33,431 bases of DNA from a bacterium BMS3Bbin14 (GTDB lineage Bacteria > Desulfobacterota > Desulfobulbia > Desulfobulbales > Desulfobulbaceae): contig BDTX01000013.1 in assembly GCA_002897615.1 (NCBI GenBank), forward strand, positions 1 to 33,431, written 5' to 3'. This document shows positions 1 to 6,153 of the stretch, piece by piece. The notes under the pieces were generated by a model. The model saw only the letters and a program-made list of their open reading frames with translations. It had not been told where the DNA came from and searched no databases. The translations under genes and the position numbers were made by a program. The first letter of the stretch is position 1; each line of letters begins with the position of its first letter.

Positions 1-323
1 TGCCATTCTTGTGAAACATTAGCACAATCGATAGCCTTGCTAATATCTATTAGAGTTGTCCTGATTTTCTTGGCAAGTATTGAGCCCTTTGCATAACTTT
101 TTAAATCAGTCAATAAATATTGTCTCTGGTTACTAAAAGGATCATCATATTCAAAAACAACGTCCACTGGATGGGAAGGATGATTCTTTTTTTTGTGCTT
201 TTCAGCCTGGACGCACTCGAAATTTTCGTTTTTCGGACCGGTTATTCCCCATCCAAAACGAGAAAAAATACTTCGAGATACTTCCTCTGCCATTTCCATA
301 ATGTTAGAAGTTTCACCGCCCAT
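1..323 (-). CDS. Partial cassette gene, possible PD-(D/E)XK-type protein of unknown function
   Basis: An open frame of 107 codons runs from an ATG at 323 off the left edge of the window, so the C-terminus is not seen. An AAGGA ribosome binding site lies about 8 bases before the ATG, which supports this start. The visible part is hydrophilic. It contains HPVDVVFEY at about residues 51-59 and TDLKSYA at 72-78. An Asp (D54) followed about 19 residues later by D73-x-K75 is the spacing of a PD-(D/E)XK nuclease core. That assignment is inference from a short motif only. The gene is the most distal of five minus-strand cassette genes and follows an attC-like site. The region is AT-rich compared with the chromosome to the right. 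I do not recognise a named family with certainty. Confidence 0.72.
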   Translation of the reverse strand, partial: MGGETSNIMEMAEEVSRSIFSRFGWGITGPKNENFECVQAEKHKKKNHPSHPVDVVFEYDDPFSNQRQYLLTDLKSYAKGSILAKKIRTTLIDISKAIDCANVSQEW

Positions 324-358
324 GTTATTATTCCTTTGTATTGGTAAATATAGTTAGA

Positions 359-450
359 GCCGAACGACCTGCATCACCAGCGGCCCATCCAAACTTGCCG
401 CGTCAGCGCCGCCGCGCTTCTCGCCGTCTGGTGAATGCTTTTGTTATAAC
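359..450 (-). other. attC-like cassette recombination site (after the 471-aa gene)
   Basis: On the minus strand the site opens with the inverse core GTTATAAC (450-443), six bases after the stop codon of the upstream gene, and closes with a GTTCGGC core (365-359). The two halves are imperfectly complementary: GCATTCACCAGACGGC on one side answers GCATCACCAGCGGC on the other, with the rest of the site as a folded loop. Length (92 bp), position directly after a gene, and a core matching the one at the start of the preceding cassette (GTTATAAC at 1886-1893) all fit an integron attC. Confidence 0.7.
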
Positions 451-455
451 AATAC

Positions 456-1871
456 TCACATTGGTAATTTCCAATCCGACGCATATTTTCTGTATTTCGG
501 CTCTTCGGTTTTTGGAGGTATGTGATAATGCTTATCGTCAAAAATGAATGCTGAAGCCATAAGATCTCGCATGCCTCCCAGTCTTTCTATAGACGTTAAT
601 TCACTGGCTACATCTTTATAAAGATTTGAAAAATTATTCGCAGTGTTGTTTTGGATAAATTCCGGCAAAGGGATTTTAAAATTAAATTCAGGAAATTGCG
701 GTAACCCTTTAAAGGCAGCTAAAGAATTGTAAACTTTTATTAAGAAACTGCCCTGCACACCTTGCCCTGTATCTAATCCATAATCATGTTTTAAGTTAGC
801 TGACGCTTTAACAAGTTGTTCTTGCCAATTTTTCACCAACTTATTTGCCTCGACAAGGCCATTTTCATCGTAAGCGATGCGTATTTCTCTTAACAGGCCT
901 CTAATATCCGTAAACGTCTGGGTTCCTTTCAGCTCAAGTGCTGCCTTTATAACTGCTTTAACGTCACCCGCTTCTGCTGTAAGCCAAGCAGAAAATAGTG
1001 GTAACTCGACAGAAATAGCCGCGCTCCTACCGACATCTAGTATTTCAGTAACTGAGGTAGATATATTACCGGCAAGAGATTGTACAAGCTTGGCAGTAAA
1101 ATCATGCCCATATGCCCCTGTTTTTCTCATCCAGTGAATTTGATAAGCATGCCGAATAGGGTGGAGAAATGTATCTGCTTTAAAGTATTTAGCTGCCAAG
1201 CTGTAATAAATTGCTTTGTATGCGAGCCAATTTAATGAAGCAATAAACATATCAAGTGAGCGTGTTGTTCCTCCAAGGCCCCGTTTTTTCGCCTCAGCTG
1301 CTTTCTGCATTTCTTCTTGAGTGTGTACTGTACCGTCTGAACTAATAAGACGGACATCTTGTGACCAACGACCAAAAGTTTCCCCCGCATCAGATAACTC
1401 ATTAAATATTGCCGAACTAATTTCACTGTATTTATGAAATTCTGGCGTGTTCGGTTGTCCAAGCATTTTCATTGTCAGGTAATAAACACTAGTACGAAGA
1501 TCCCAGGTGCAGACCATATTCATTTTCAACATATCAAGAAGCACTCGGAAATCTTGATCAACAAATTCCCCGCCTCGAATTTCTGGCCGTATGGTATTAG
1601 CTTCAGATTGTGCTTTGGTATCTATGGGATCAAGCTGGAAATCTTTTGGGGAAAGAAACCTGATAAAATCAAAATATTCTTTTCTGTCTTTTTGATGTTC
1701 TTCTTTATAATTATCAATACAAATGAGGTCATCGTAAAATAAAATTGCCTGCAAAAAATTTTCTAACGCCATTAAGTCGCCATTAACAGTATCAGGATTT
1801 TTTACGACAACTTTTCCCATTACTCTCTGTATGGAAGTTAGTGATGCATTGTCAATTAACGCGTACGACAT
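456..1871 (-). CDS. Hypothetical cassette-encoded protein, 471 aa
   Basis: The product is a soluble, mostly alpha-helical protein with no signal peptide and no clear membrane segment. I do not recognise a family or a catalytic motif. The start at 1871 is supported by AAGGA six bases upstream, and it lies 15 bases inside the cassette that begins at the GTTATAAC core (1893-1886). The stop is six bases before the next attC, a typical tight cassette fit. At about 471 residues it is longer than most cassette products. AT-rich codon use sets it apart from the chromosome. Features visible by eye are a Trp/Tyr-rich segment around residues 215-260 (LNWLAYKAIYYSLAAKYF, then HAYQIHWM) and a charged tail ending KLPM. 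Function unknown. Confidence 0.8.
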   Translation of the reverse strand: MSYALIDNASLTSIQRVMGKVVVKNPDTVNGDLMALENFLQAILFYDDLICIDNYKEEHQKDRKEYFDFIRFLSPKDFQLDPIDTKAQSEANTIRPEIRGGEFVDQDFRVLLDMLKMNMVCTWDLRTSVYYLTMKMLGQPNTPEFHKYSEISSAIFNELSDAGETFGRWSQDVRLISSDGTVHTQEEMQKAAEAKKRGLGGTTRSLDMFIASLNWLAYKAIYYSLAAKYFKADTFLHPIRHAYQIHWMRKTGAYGHDFTAKLVQSLAGNISTSVTEILDVGRSAAISVELPLFSAWLTAEAGDVKAVIKAALELKGTQTFTDIRGLLREIRIAYDENGLVEANKLVKNWQEQLVKASANLKHDYGLDTGQGVQGSFLIKVYNSLAAFKGLPQFPEFNFKIPLPEFIQNNTANNFSNLYKDVASELTSIERLGGMRDLMASAFIFDDKHYHIPPKTEEPKYRKYASDWKLPM

Positions 1872-1892
1872 ATTTATCCTTTTCAGTTATAA

Positions 1893-2031
1893 CGCCCAGG
1901 ATGAGGAGCGCGCGTAGCGTGTCTGGCTCGATCCGTTTGATGCCCCGGCGGTTAAGACCAGCAATCGATTTGGGAAACACCATGCTCCTCATCCTGGGCG
2001 ATGCCCCCGAGGTACGAGGGGGCATCGCCAA
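1893..2031. repeat. Gene-less, strongly self-complementary segment at a cassette junction
   Basis: This stretch lies between the attC-like site of the methyltransferase cassette and the start of the 471-aa cassette. It holds a perfect 17-bp inverted repeat (1893-1909 with 1984-2000, CGCCCAGGATGAGGAGC and its complement), enclosing 74 bases. That is followed by a perfect 12-bp hairpin with a 9-base loop (1997-2029, arms GGCGATGCCCCC), which shares four bases with the first arm. A 101-codon minus-strand frame crosses it, but that frame reads through the attC palindrome and has no credible product. It may be a gene-less cassette, a small inserted palindromic element, or an extended variable loop of the attC. 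Confidence 0.6.
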
Positions 2032-2145
2032 AGTTAACCCGCCAGCCGACCAGTTTTGCAACCAACTTTGAGCGTTGTAATTTGTTTGGCTTAACTCAAG
2101 AAAACGCGCGTGCTCGCTAGTCGGCGTTGAACGCATTGTTATGCC
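2032..2145 (-). other. attC-like site of the methyltransferase cassette
   Basis: On the minus strand it starts GGCATAACAATGCGTTCAAC, which closely resembles the left half of classical 59-base elements (TAACAATTCGTTCAA in well-known cassettes). It continues to GTCGGC...GGGTTAACT, which pairs with the early CGCCGAC. The closing core is GTTAACT at 2038-2032 if the adjacent structured segment is separate. If that segment is part of the site, the core is GTTATAAC at 1893-1886 and the site is about 260 bp, unusually long. Confidence 0.65.
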
Positions 2146-2209
2146 ATTTTTCCTCATAATTCTAGTTAGTTAGGTGAGTTTACAATTCTTTTTTTATGTG
2201 TGAATTCCA

Positions 2210-3001
2210 TTAAGTTAAAATAGCTTCCACTTCTAACCTCACCATTTTTACACTGGTTTTTCCTTTTGAGTCAACAGGATGAAATTTTGAATATTGCTCA
2301 ATGATGTGGGTTAGAAAACTTTCTCTTTCATTTTCAGGGAGTTGGTCTGTATATGGAAACCATGTAGTTCTTAACCAACCTTTAAGTTTATCAGTACTCT
2401 CATGCACCATGTCTTTTGGTATGAGTTCTATGCGTTTTGCTTTATAGCCTGCTTGTGGTAGCCATTTTTCATAGTCTTCTATTTTGCAAAAGTTATACGG
2501 GAATACAAATGAGGTGAAATATTTTGCCCATTTACCGTCCTCCGTTGCTATGGTAACTATTTTCAAAATATCTTCTGCATTTCCATAGCCTCCCATTTGA
2601 AATAATATTTTTGATTTGCTATGCAGATTATTTTTTAATTGTATGAGGACAGCTTTATGATCTTTTACCCAATGAAGAACAGCATTAGAGAAAACAACAT
2701 CAAATTTTTCTTCAAACGATAATTTAGTTGCATCCATTATATGAAATGATAAATTTTCTCGGCCAAATTGGCTCCTTGCAAGCTCAATCATATCTTTTGA
2801 CCTATCAATACCAACAACATGGCCATTACTCAGCTTATTGGCGATTGAATTTGTTATTTTACCATCGCCACAACCAATATCAAGTAAATGCTCATTTCCT
2901 GCTAAGGACAATTTTTCTAGTAATTCGTTAGCCCATGATTCTTGAGCTGATGAATTGTTTGCGTAATCTTTAGCATTCCATTTGTTGTTTTTCATACTCA
3001 T
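2210..3001 (-). CDS. SAM-dependent class I methyltransferase (cassette-borne)
   Basis: A Rossmann-fold methyltransferase of about 263 residues. Motif I is HLLDIGCGDGKIT near residue 37, followed by an acidic residue ending the second strand (VVGIDRS). FDVVFSNAVLHWVKDH is the motif IV/post-motif segment seen in the trans-aconitate/malonyl-ACP O-methyltransferase-like group. The substrate cannot be read from sequence. The frame is open back to 3037, but that ATG lies in the attC core (GATGCC). I therefore chose the next in-frame ATG at 3001; another at 2995 is equally possible, and no strong ribosome site decides. It is a single-gene cassette, minus strand, with attC-like sites on both sides, and AT-rich. 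Confidence 0.85.
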   Translation of the reverse strand: MSMKNNKWNAKDYANNSSAQESWANELLEKLSLAGNEHLLDIGCGDGKITNSIANKLSNGHVVGIDRSKDMIELARSQFGRENLSFHIMDATKLSFEEKFDVVFSNAVLHWVKDHKAVLIQLKNNLHSKSKILFQMGGYGNAEDILKIVTIATEDGKWAKYFTSFVFPYNFCKIEDYEKWLPQAGYKAKRIELIPKDMVHESTDKLKGWLRTTWFPYTDQLPENERESFLTHIIEQYSKFHPVDSKGKTSVKMVRLEVEAILT

Positions 3002-3032
3002 ATTTTCATGACTTCTATGTTGATTTTTTTTA

Positions 3033-3125
3033 GGCATCGTTGCAAATCACCGGCAGCAGAAAGCAGAGCGACGAGGAACGAGGAGCGGCGCTTTTTGCTG
3101 TCCGAGTGCATTTGCCTTGTTAGCC
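3033..3125 (-). other. attC-like site after the 265-aa gene, with a damaged core
   Basis: On the minus strand the site starts with the inverse core GGCTAAC (3125-3119). The arms GGCAAATGCACTCGGACAGC and (complement) TGCAAATCACCGGCAGC pair, with AAAAAGC/GAAAGC beside them, giving a 93-bp imperfect palindrome of ordinary attC size. The expected closing core, predicted as GTTATGCC from the methyltransferase cassette's own inverse core, instead reads G-ATGCC (3039-3033). It appears to have lost the two T residues at the crossover point. Confidence 0.72.
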
Positions 3126-3136
3126 TCTCAAAATTG

Positions 3137-3934
3137 TCATGCGTAATCTTGAAAAATTGAAATAATATCTCCATCTTCAGTGTATTGTTCATTTCGTGAA
3201 AAAAAGTGAACAAATAATGGGTCGGTAATATAATTATCTGCCTTAACGCCCTCAAGTATACGATCATGCAAGTCATAAATCTCAGAAAGCTCCTTTTTGT
3301 TGGTATCCGCTATGCCCCCTAAGAGAAAATTAGTTATAATCAGTACTTTGTTAGTATACTCTTGAAAAAATTTATGAACTACTATCGTTTCGTTTTTGCT
3401 GCTAAGAGTTTCTAAATGTTCTTTCTCGATGTTGTTCCATCCGTTCCATTTCAATAATTTTTCAGGAGGTAAGGACAGATATGAAGAACTGCCAGTAAGG
3501 ATGTTTATCTGGCTAGAAATACTTGGCATATCAACATGTAACATGAAATTTCTAAGCTTGTGAACAATTTTGGAGCAGGGATCTTTTGCAAATGTGTCAG
3601 ATACTTTTTTATCATATTTGGCTTTAAGGTCTGGATTTAGATATTTTCTGCTATAGCGTCTTGAAACATCGACCAGTGTTTTTGCAGATGCGACATAGTT
3701 GTGGATTAGCCTTGCCACCTCACAGTCTAAAGCATTCTTTTGAATTCTTGTTTTAATATCCGGTAGTAAATTGTAATGCATATTCGGAGGGTTTAGTGAA
3801 TACTGTATGAGTTTTGCAGAATTGCCTAAGAATATTTTATAGCATTGCATAAACCGAACACATGCCCAATGAACATTCCAGCCTGGCATACGCTTAATTT
3901 TTTCTCTTTTTCGACTTCGCTCACTTCCATTCAT
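3137..3934 (-). CDS. Hypothetical cassette-encoded protein with a HEPN-like RNxxxH motif
   Basis: The product is 265 residues, soluble, Lys-rich and predicted largely helical. HKLRNFMLHVDMP (residues 125-137) contains R128-N-F-M-L-H133, the R-x4-H pattern with a polar residue after the Arg that marks many HEPN ribonuclease domains. I infer HEPN membership from this motif alone, so treat it as a hypothesis. The cassette begins at an (A)TTAGCC core at 3962-3956 and the ATG at 3934 follows 20 bases later, preceded by GAG at suitable spacing. A later Met (residue 29) is an alternative start, because the first 28 residues are unusually Arg/Lys-rich. No antitoxin partner is visible in the same cassette. 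Confidence 0.75.
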   Translation of the reverse strand: MNGSERSRKREKIKRMPGWNVHWACVRFMQCYKIFLGNSAKLIQYSLNPPNMHYNLLPDIKTRIQKNALDCEVARLIHNYVASAKTLVDVSRRYSRKYLNPDLKAKYDKKVSDTFAKDPCSKIVHKLRNFMLHVDMPSISSQINILTGSSSYLSLPPEKLLKWNGWNNIEKEHLETLSSKNETIVVHKFFQEYTNKVLIITNFLLGGIADTNKKELSEIYDLHDRILEGVKADNYITDPLFVHFFSRNEQYTEDGDIISIFQDYA

Positions 3935-3959
3935 GCGATTCTCGTTTATTCAATAGGCT

Positions 3960-4124
3960 AATCGCGGTGCTGACCCGCGCCGGGGGCAGTGCAAACAAGC
4001 GCAGCTTGGTTGTGCTGTTCACGGTGTCGGGTCGAGCATCTTGTTCCGGCGCGGAGCGACGGCACAAGGTGCTCGACGCAGTCAGCACCGCGATTCCTGG
4101 CGGCGCAGCCGCCAGGAATCGCGG
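3960..4124. repeat. Gene-less nested palindrome bounded by AATCGCGG direct repeats
   Basis: The segment lies between the compact attC of the first cassette and the start of the second. It contains a perfect 17-bp hairpin with a 3-base loop (4088-4124, arms CCGCGATTCCTGGCGGC). A perfect 15-bp inverted repeat joins 3960-3974 (AATCGCGGTGCTGAC) to 4081-4095. Internal arms GTCGAGCA/TGCTCGAC also pair. The 8-mer AATCGCGG occurs directly repeated at 3960-3967 and 4117-4124, so the unit has a period of 157 bp. There is no convincing open frame on either strand. It could be a gene-less cassette or an inserted palindromic element. Confidence 0.6.
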
Positions 4125-4174
4125 GCATAAGGCGCGGCGGCTTTTTGCCGTCGCTCTTAATGCCCTTGTTCGCA
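4115..4174 (-). other. attC-like site of the first cassette
   Basis: On the minus strand it starts with the inverse core TGCGAAC (4174-4168). It continues as an excellent hairpin, 4123-4165, with stem GGGCATTAAGAGCGACGGC against GCCGCCGCGCCTTATGCCC and an AAAAA loop, and ends near GCGATTCC (4122-4115). The inverse core TGCGAAC is the exact complement of GTTCGCA at 5465-5459, the proposed start of this same cassette. Such matching is expected because a circular cassette joins the two. The compact size of about 60 bp is that of a classical 59-base element. Confidence 0.7.
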
Positions 4175-4191
4175 AAAACTGTCAACAGAAG

Positions 4192-5451
4192 TTACTTGTT
4201 TAGTGGCGTTGGAATCAGGTCCAAAAGTGGGATCACCGAGCAGAATATTGCCATTGCCAGCCACCACACTAACATTAGCCTTTTTGTTAGACCTGATCCA
4301 AAGAATATCTGCCCCAAGTGCGTGATGAAACACGCGGTTACGAGTATCGTTCCAAAGGTGCGGATCCATATACAGAGAACGGCGGAAGAAACTGGAAGAA
4401 AGAATGCGAATGGTGCCGTAATGAGCATTGTCAGAAACGACAACCAAGACACCAGCTTTGCCCTTGTTGTCCACCATGCACTGAAAGCCACTATCCTTGC
4501 CTCGAACGCTTCGACCGCGAGAAATGCAAGGACGCTCAAAAACACAATGACGCAGGCGATAAGATTTCCGCCTTCAGAAGACAGATTGGCATTCTGAAGG
4601 CGTGCGATGATGTACGCTGCCTCGAATGCGAAGACGGCCCCGAAGCCTCCCATGAGCAGTGATGAACCCAACGGATCGATCGCGTGAGTTTTTAGGTTTT
4701 CGGCAATGCTCTTCAATACAGAGGCAGTGTCATCTTGGGGACATGAGATACGGGAGCCAACGATGCGGATCCTGTTTAGCAGATTGGCAGCGTTGCCTAA
4801 GATGAGAATTCTGTCAGTTTGGATGTCGACTATTGTCTTGCCTATTATACCGGACTTGCCCGTTTCCGCTTCTGTGCGCAGATCGAATGGATGCTGCATC
4901 TTTAATCTGGCAATCTGACGGATGAGAGTGGGCGGTAGATTGGGGACCAAGAAGGCGCGGACACCTTCGCAATGTGGGTTGGCATCGTGAAGGCAGAAGA
5001 CCGGAGCAATAAAACCGGAAGATGTCTTTGCACTAAGCCGTTGCCATTTGCGTTCAAGAAGTCGAAGAGCGGCGTCTACGGATAGAAAACCACGAGATTC
5101 CGATTCCGCAACAGTGAATAGAGCGATATGCCCGTTCTCGTCCCTGAATAGTCCTGTAATCCAGAATTTGTGAACACGGAGGAATCGTGGTTCCCAAGTG
5201 TGTTCGAAAGTAAACCGAGCAATTCGCGATATCCTCCCTGATAGCCTGAGCCACAGTTGGAAGAGATCGTAGGCAATTCTCTCTTTCGTACCCTTGAGTT
5301 TCAATTTCACTAATTGCCAATGGTGCATCCATGACTTTTTCAGAAAACGCAATCCCGACATGCAGGAAGTGACGCAGATACAGCCGACACGCCTGAATAT
5401 CTGGGAAATATACTCCCTCGTTGCTCTTTTTTTGACTGCGACTCTTTTCAT
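4192..5451 (-). CDS. Hypothetical membrane protein, first cassette of the array
   Basis: The product is about 419 residues. The N-terminal half is basic and soluble and includes FWITGLFRDENGHIALFTVAES. The C-terminal half has four to five hydrophobic membrane segments (starting SLLMGGFGAVFAFEAAYIIA, then LIACVIVFLSVLAFLAVEAF, SWLSFLTMLITAPFAFFLP, a GTILVTACF segment and a final LMLVWWLAMAIFCSVIPLL). No family is recognised. The frame is open to 5562, but the proposed cassette start (GTTCGCA core, 5465-5459) puts the likely ATG at 5451. A second minus frame (5467-5054) overlaps the N-terminal third and also looks somewhat protein-like, so the true N-terminus is uncertain and an old frameshift cannot be excluded. 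Base composition is closer to the chromosome than in the other cassettes. Confidence 0.65.
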   Translation of the reverse strand: MKRVAVKKRATREYISQIFRRVGCICVTSCMSGLRFLKKSWMHHWQLVKLKLKGTKERIAYDLFQLWLRLSGRISRIARFTFEHTWEPRFLRVHKFWITGLFRDENGHIALFTVAESESRGFLSVDAALRLLERKWQRLSAKTSSGFIAPVFCLHDANPHCEGVRAFLVPNLPPTLIRQIARLKMQHPFDLRTEAETGKSGIIGKTIVDIQTDRILILGNAANLLNRIRIVGSRISCPQDDTASVLKSIAENLKTHAIDPLGSSLLMGGFGAVFAFEAAYIIARLQNANLSSEGGNLIACVIVFLSVLAFLAVEAFEARIVAFSAWWTTRAKLVSWLSFLTMLITAPFAFFLPVSSAVLCIWIRTFGTILVTACFITHLGQIFFGSGLTKRLMLVWWLAMAIFCSVIPLLDLIPTPLNK

Positions 5452-5458
5452 TTTTGTT

Positions 5459-5465
5459 TGCGAAC
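5459..5465 (-). other. Candidate attI/cassette-1 core site (GTTCGCA)
   Basis: On the minus strand GTTCGCA sits 8 bases before the ATG at 5451. It is the exact complement of the inverse core TGCGAAC that opens the first cassette's attC at 4174-4168. It lies between the broken integrase gene and the first cassette gene, where an attI-attC junction is expected. The attI sequence itself cannot be recognised from a consensus because attI sites differ between integron classes. Confidence 0.5.
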
Positions 5466-5537
5466 AAGTTGTTCTCTGTTTTCCTGATATCACCTCAACC
5501 TCATGGTGAGTTGAGAACGATTGCCCACCTGTGTTAG

Positions 5538-5585
5538 CTGTTTTTAACCGGATATCATTCATCCGCGGGTGATATCTAAAAACAG
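5538..5585. promoter_or_regulatory. Interrupted dyad between integrase relic and first cassette
   Basis: Two nested perfect inverted repeats lie in the divergent spacer. CTGTTTTTA (5538-5546) pairs with TAAAAACAG (5577-5585), and GATATCA (5551-5557) with TGATATC (5570-5576). The spacer between the inner arms is TTCATCCGCGGG. The dyad ends 11 bases before the integrase-relic ATG, where integron integrase promoters and attI-proximal cassette promoters normally lie. It does not match the enterobacterial LexA box (CTGT-N8-ACAG), since the spacing is far too long. It may be an operator or part of a folded attI. Confidence 0.4.
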
Positions 5586-5596
5586 GATATTATTAC

Positions 5597-5990
5597 ATGA
5601 TGCAATTTCCGGCGAGACCTATCAATCAATATACATCCTTTATCCGGCAAAGAGGTGTGCGGAAAGGGCGTCACCGCCATTATGTTAAATGGCTGCGTTA
5701 TTATCTTGATTTTTATCATAAATATGACCCCAACTGGGATGAAAGGTGTTCGTTCCCTGCCTTTATGGCGGAACTGCAGACAAAAAAAACAGGCCGAAAA
5801 CATGAGACATGAGGAAACAGGCGCATTATGCGCTCACCCCGTTCCAGGCAATGGAGCTTGATTCAGGCAGGGATTTTTTCGGGGAAAATTCCCCGGTCAA
5901 GGACACCGCAAATGCTCATTTTTTGCCTGTGTCTCTTATTTTCCATAACAATAAAAGTTCTTTAAATCAAGGAGATTCGCCTGGTGCAAA
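5597..5990 (+). pseudogene. Truncated, frameshifted integron-integrase relic (N-terminal domain)
   Basis: From the ATG at 5597 the first 60 codons read as the SAM-like N-terminal domain of a tyrosine recombinase. The segment YTSFIRQ...HYVKWLRYYLDFYHKY resembles integrases of chromosomal integrons in Desulfobacterota and other environmental bacteria. The frame then breaks twice. The first break is at a run of eight A residues (5772-5779); the expected KKQAENM continues in the next frame. The second is at a 7-bp tandem duplication, CATGAGA-CATGAGG (about 5801-5814), after which RKQAHYALTPFQAMELDS continues in the third frame. Undoing one A and the 7-bp copy restores a single frame. No catalytic domain (Arg-His-Arg-Tyr region) follows; instead a MITE-like repeat starts at 5991. 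It lies divergent from the cassette genes, the standard intI position. Assignment rests on my recall of the family. Confidence 0.62.
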
Positions 5991-6120
5991 ACCAAACTCG
6001 GTTTGACGCACTGGATCACTGCGCGGGGATGACGGATTGTTTGCTTTTATTGTCGGTCATTCCCGAGTCGGCGGGAATCCGGAGTATTTATAAAACGCAT
6101 TATGTTAGATGAGTTTTGTC
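5991..6120 (-). mobile_element. MITE-like repeat, copy 1 (degenerate)
   Basis: The element begins ACCAAACTCGGTTTGACG at 5991 and ends at a degenerate matching end, GAGTTTTGTC (6111-6120). Its inside (about 6034-6083) matches, in opposite orientation, the second copy at 8919-9035. Shared blocks are CGGGGATGACGGATTGTT, GCTTTTATTGTC and ATTCCCG...GCGGGAATCC. It follows the integrase relic directly and lies just downstream of the histidine kinase stop. There is no coding capacity, so it would need a transposase supplied from elsewhere. Confidence 0.6.
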
Positions 6121-6153
6121 GGGAGCCACTATACAAAAAAACTCCATGTTGCC

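Noticed and set aside
1852..2157. 101-codon minus-strand frame between methyltransferase and 471-aa gene
   Set aside because: It reads through the attC palindrome and the structured segment, has no ribosome site and overlaps the true gene start.
5538..5585. LexA-type SOS box for the integrase relic
   Set aside because: CTG and CAG ends are present, but the spacing is far longer than a LexA box.
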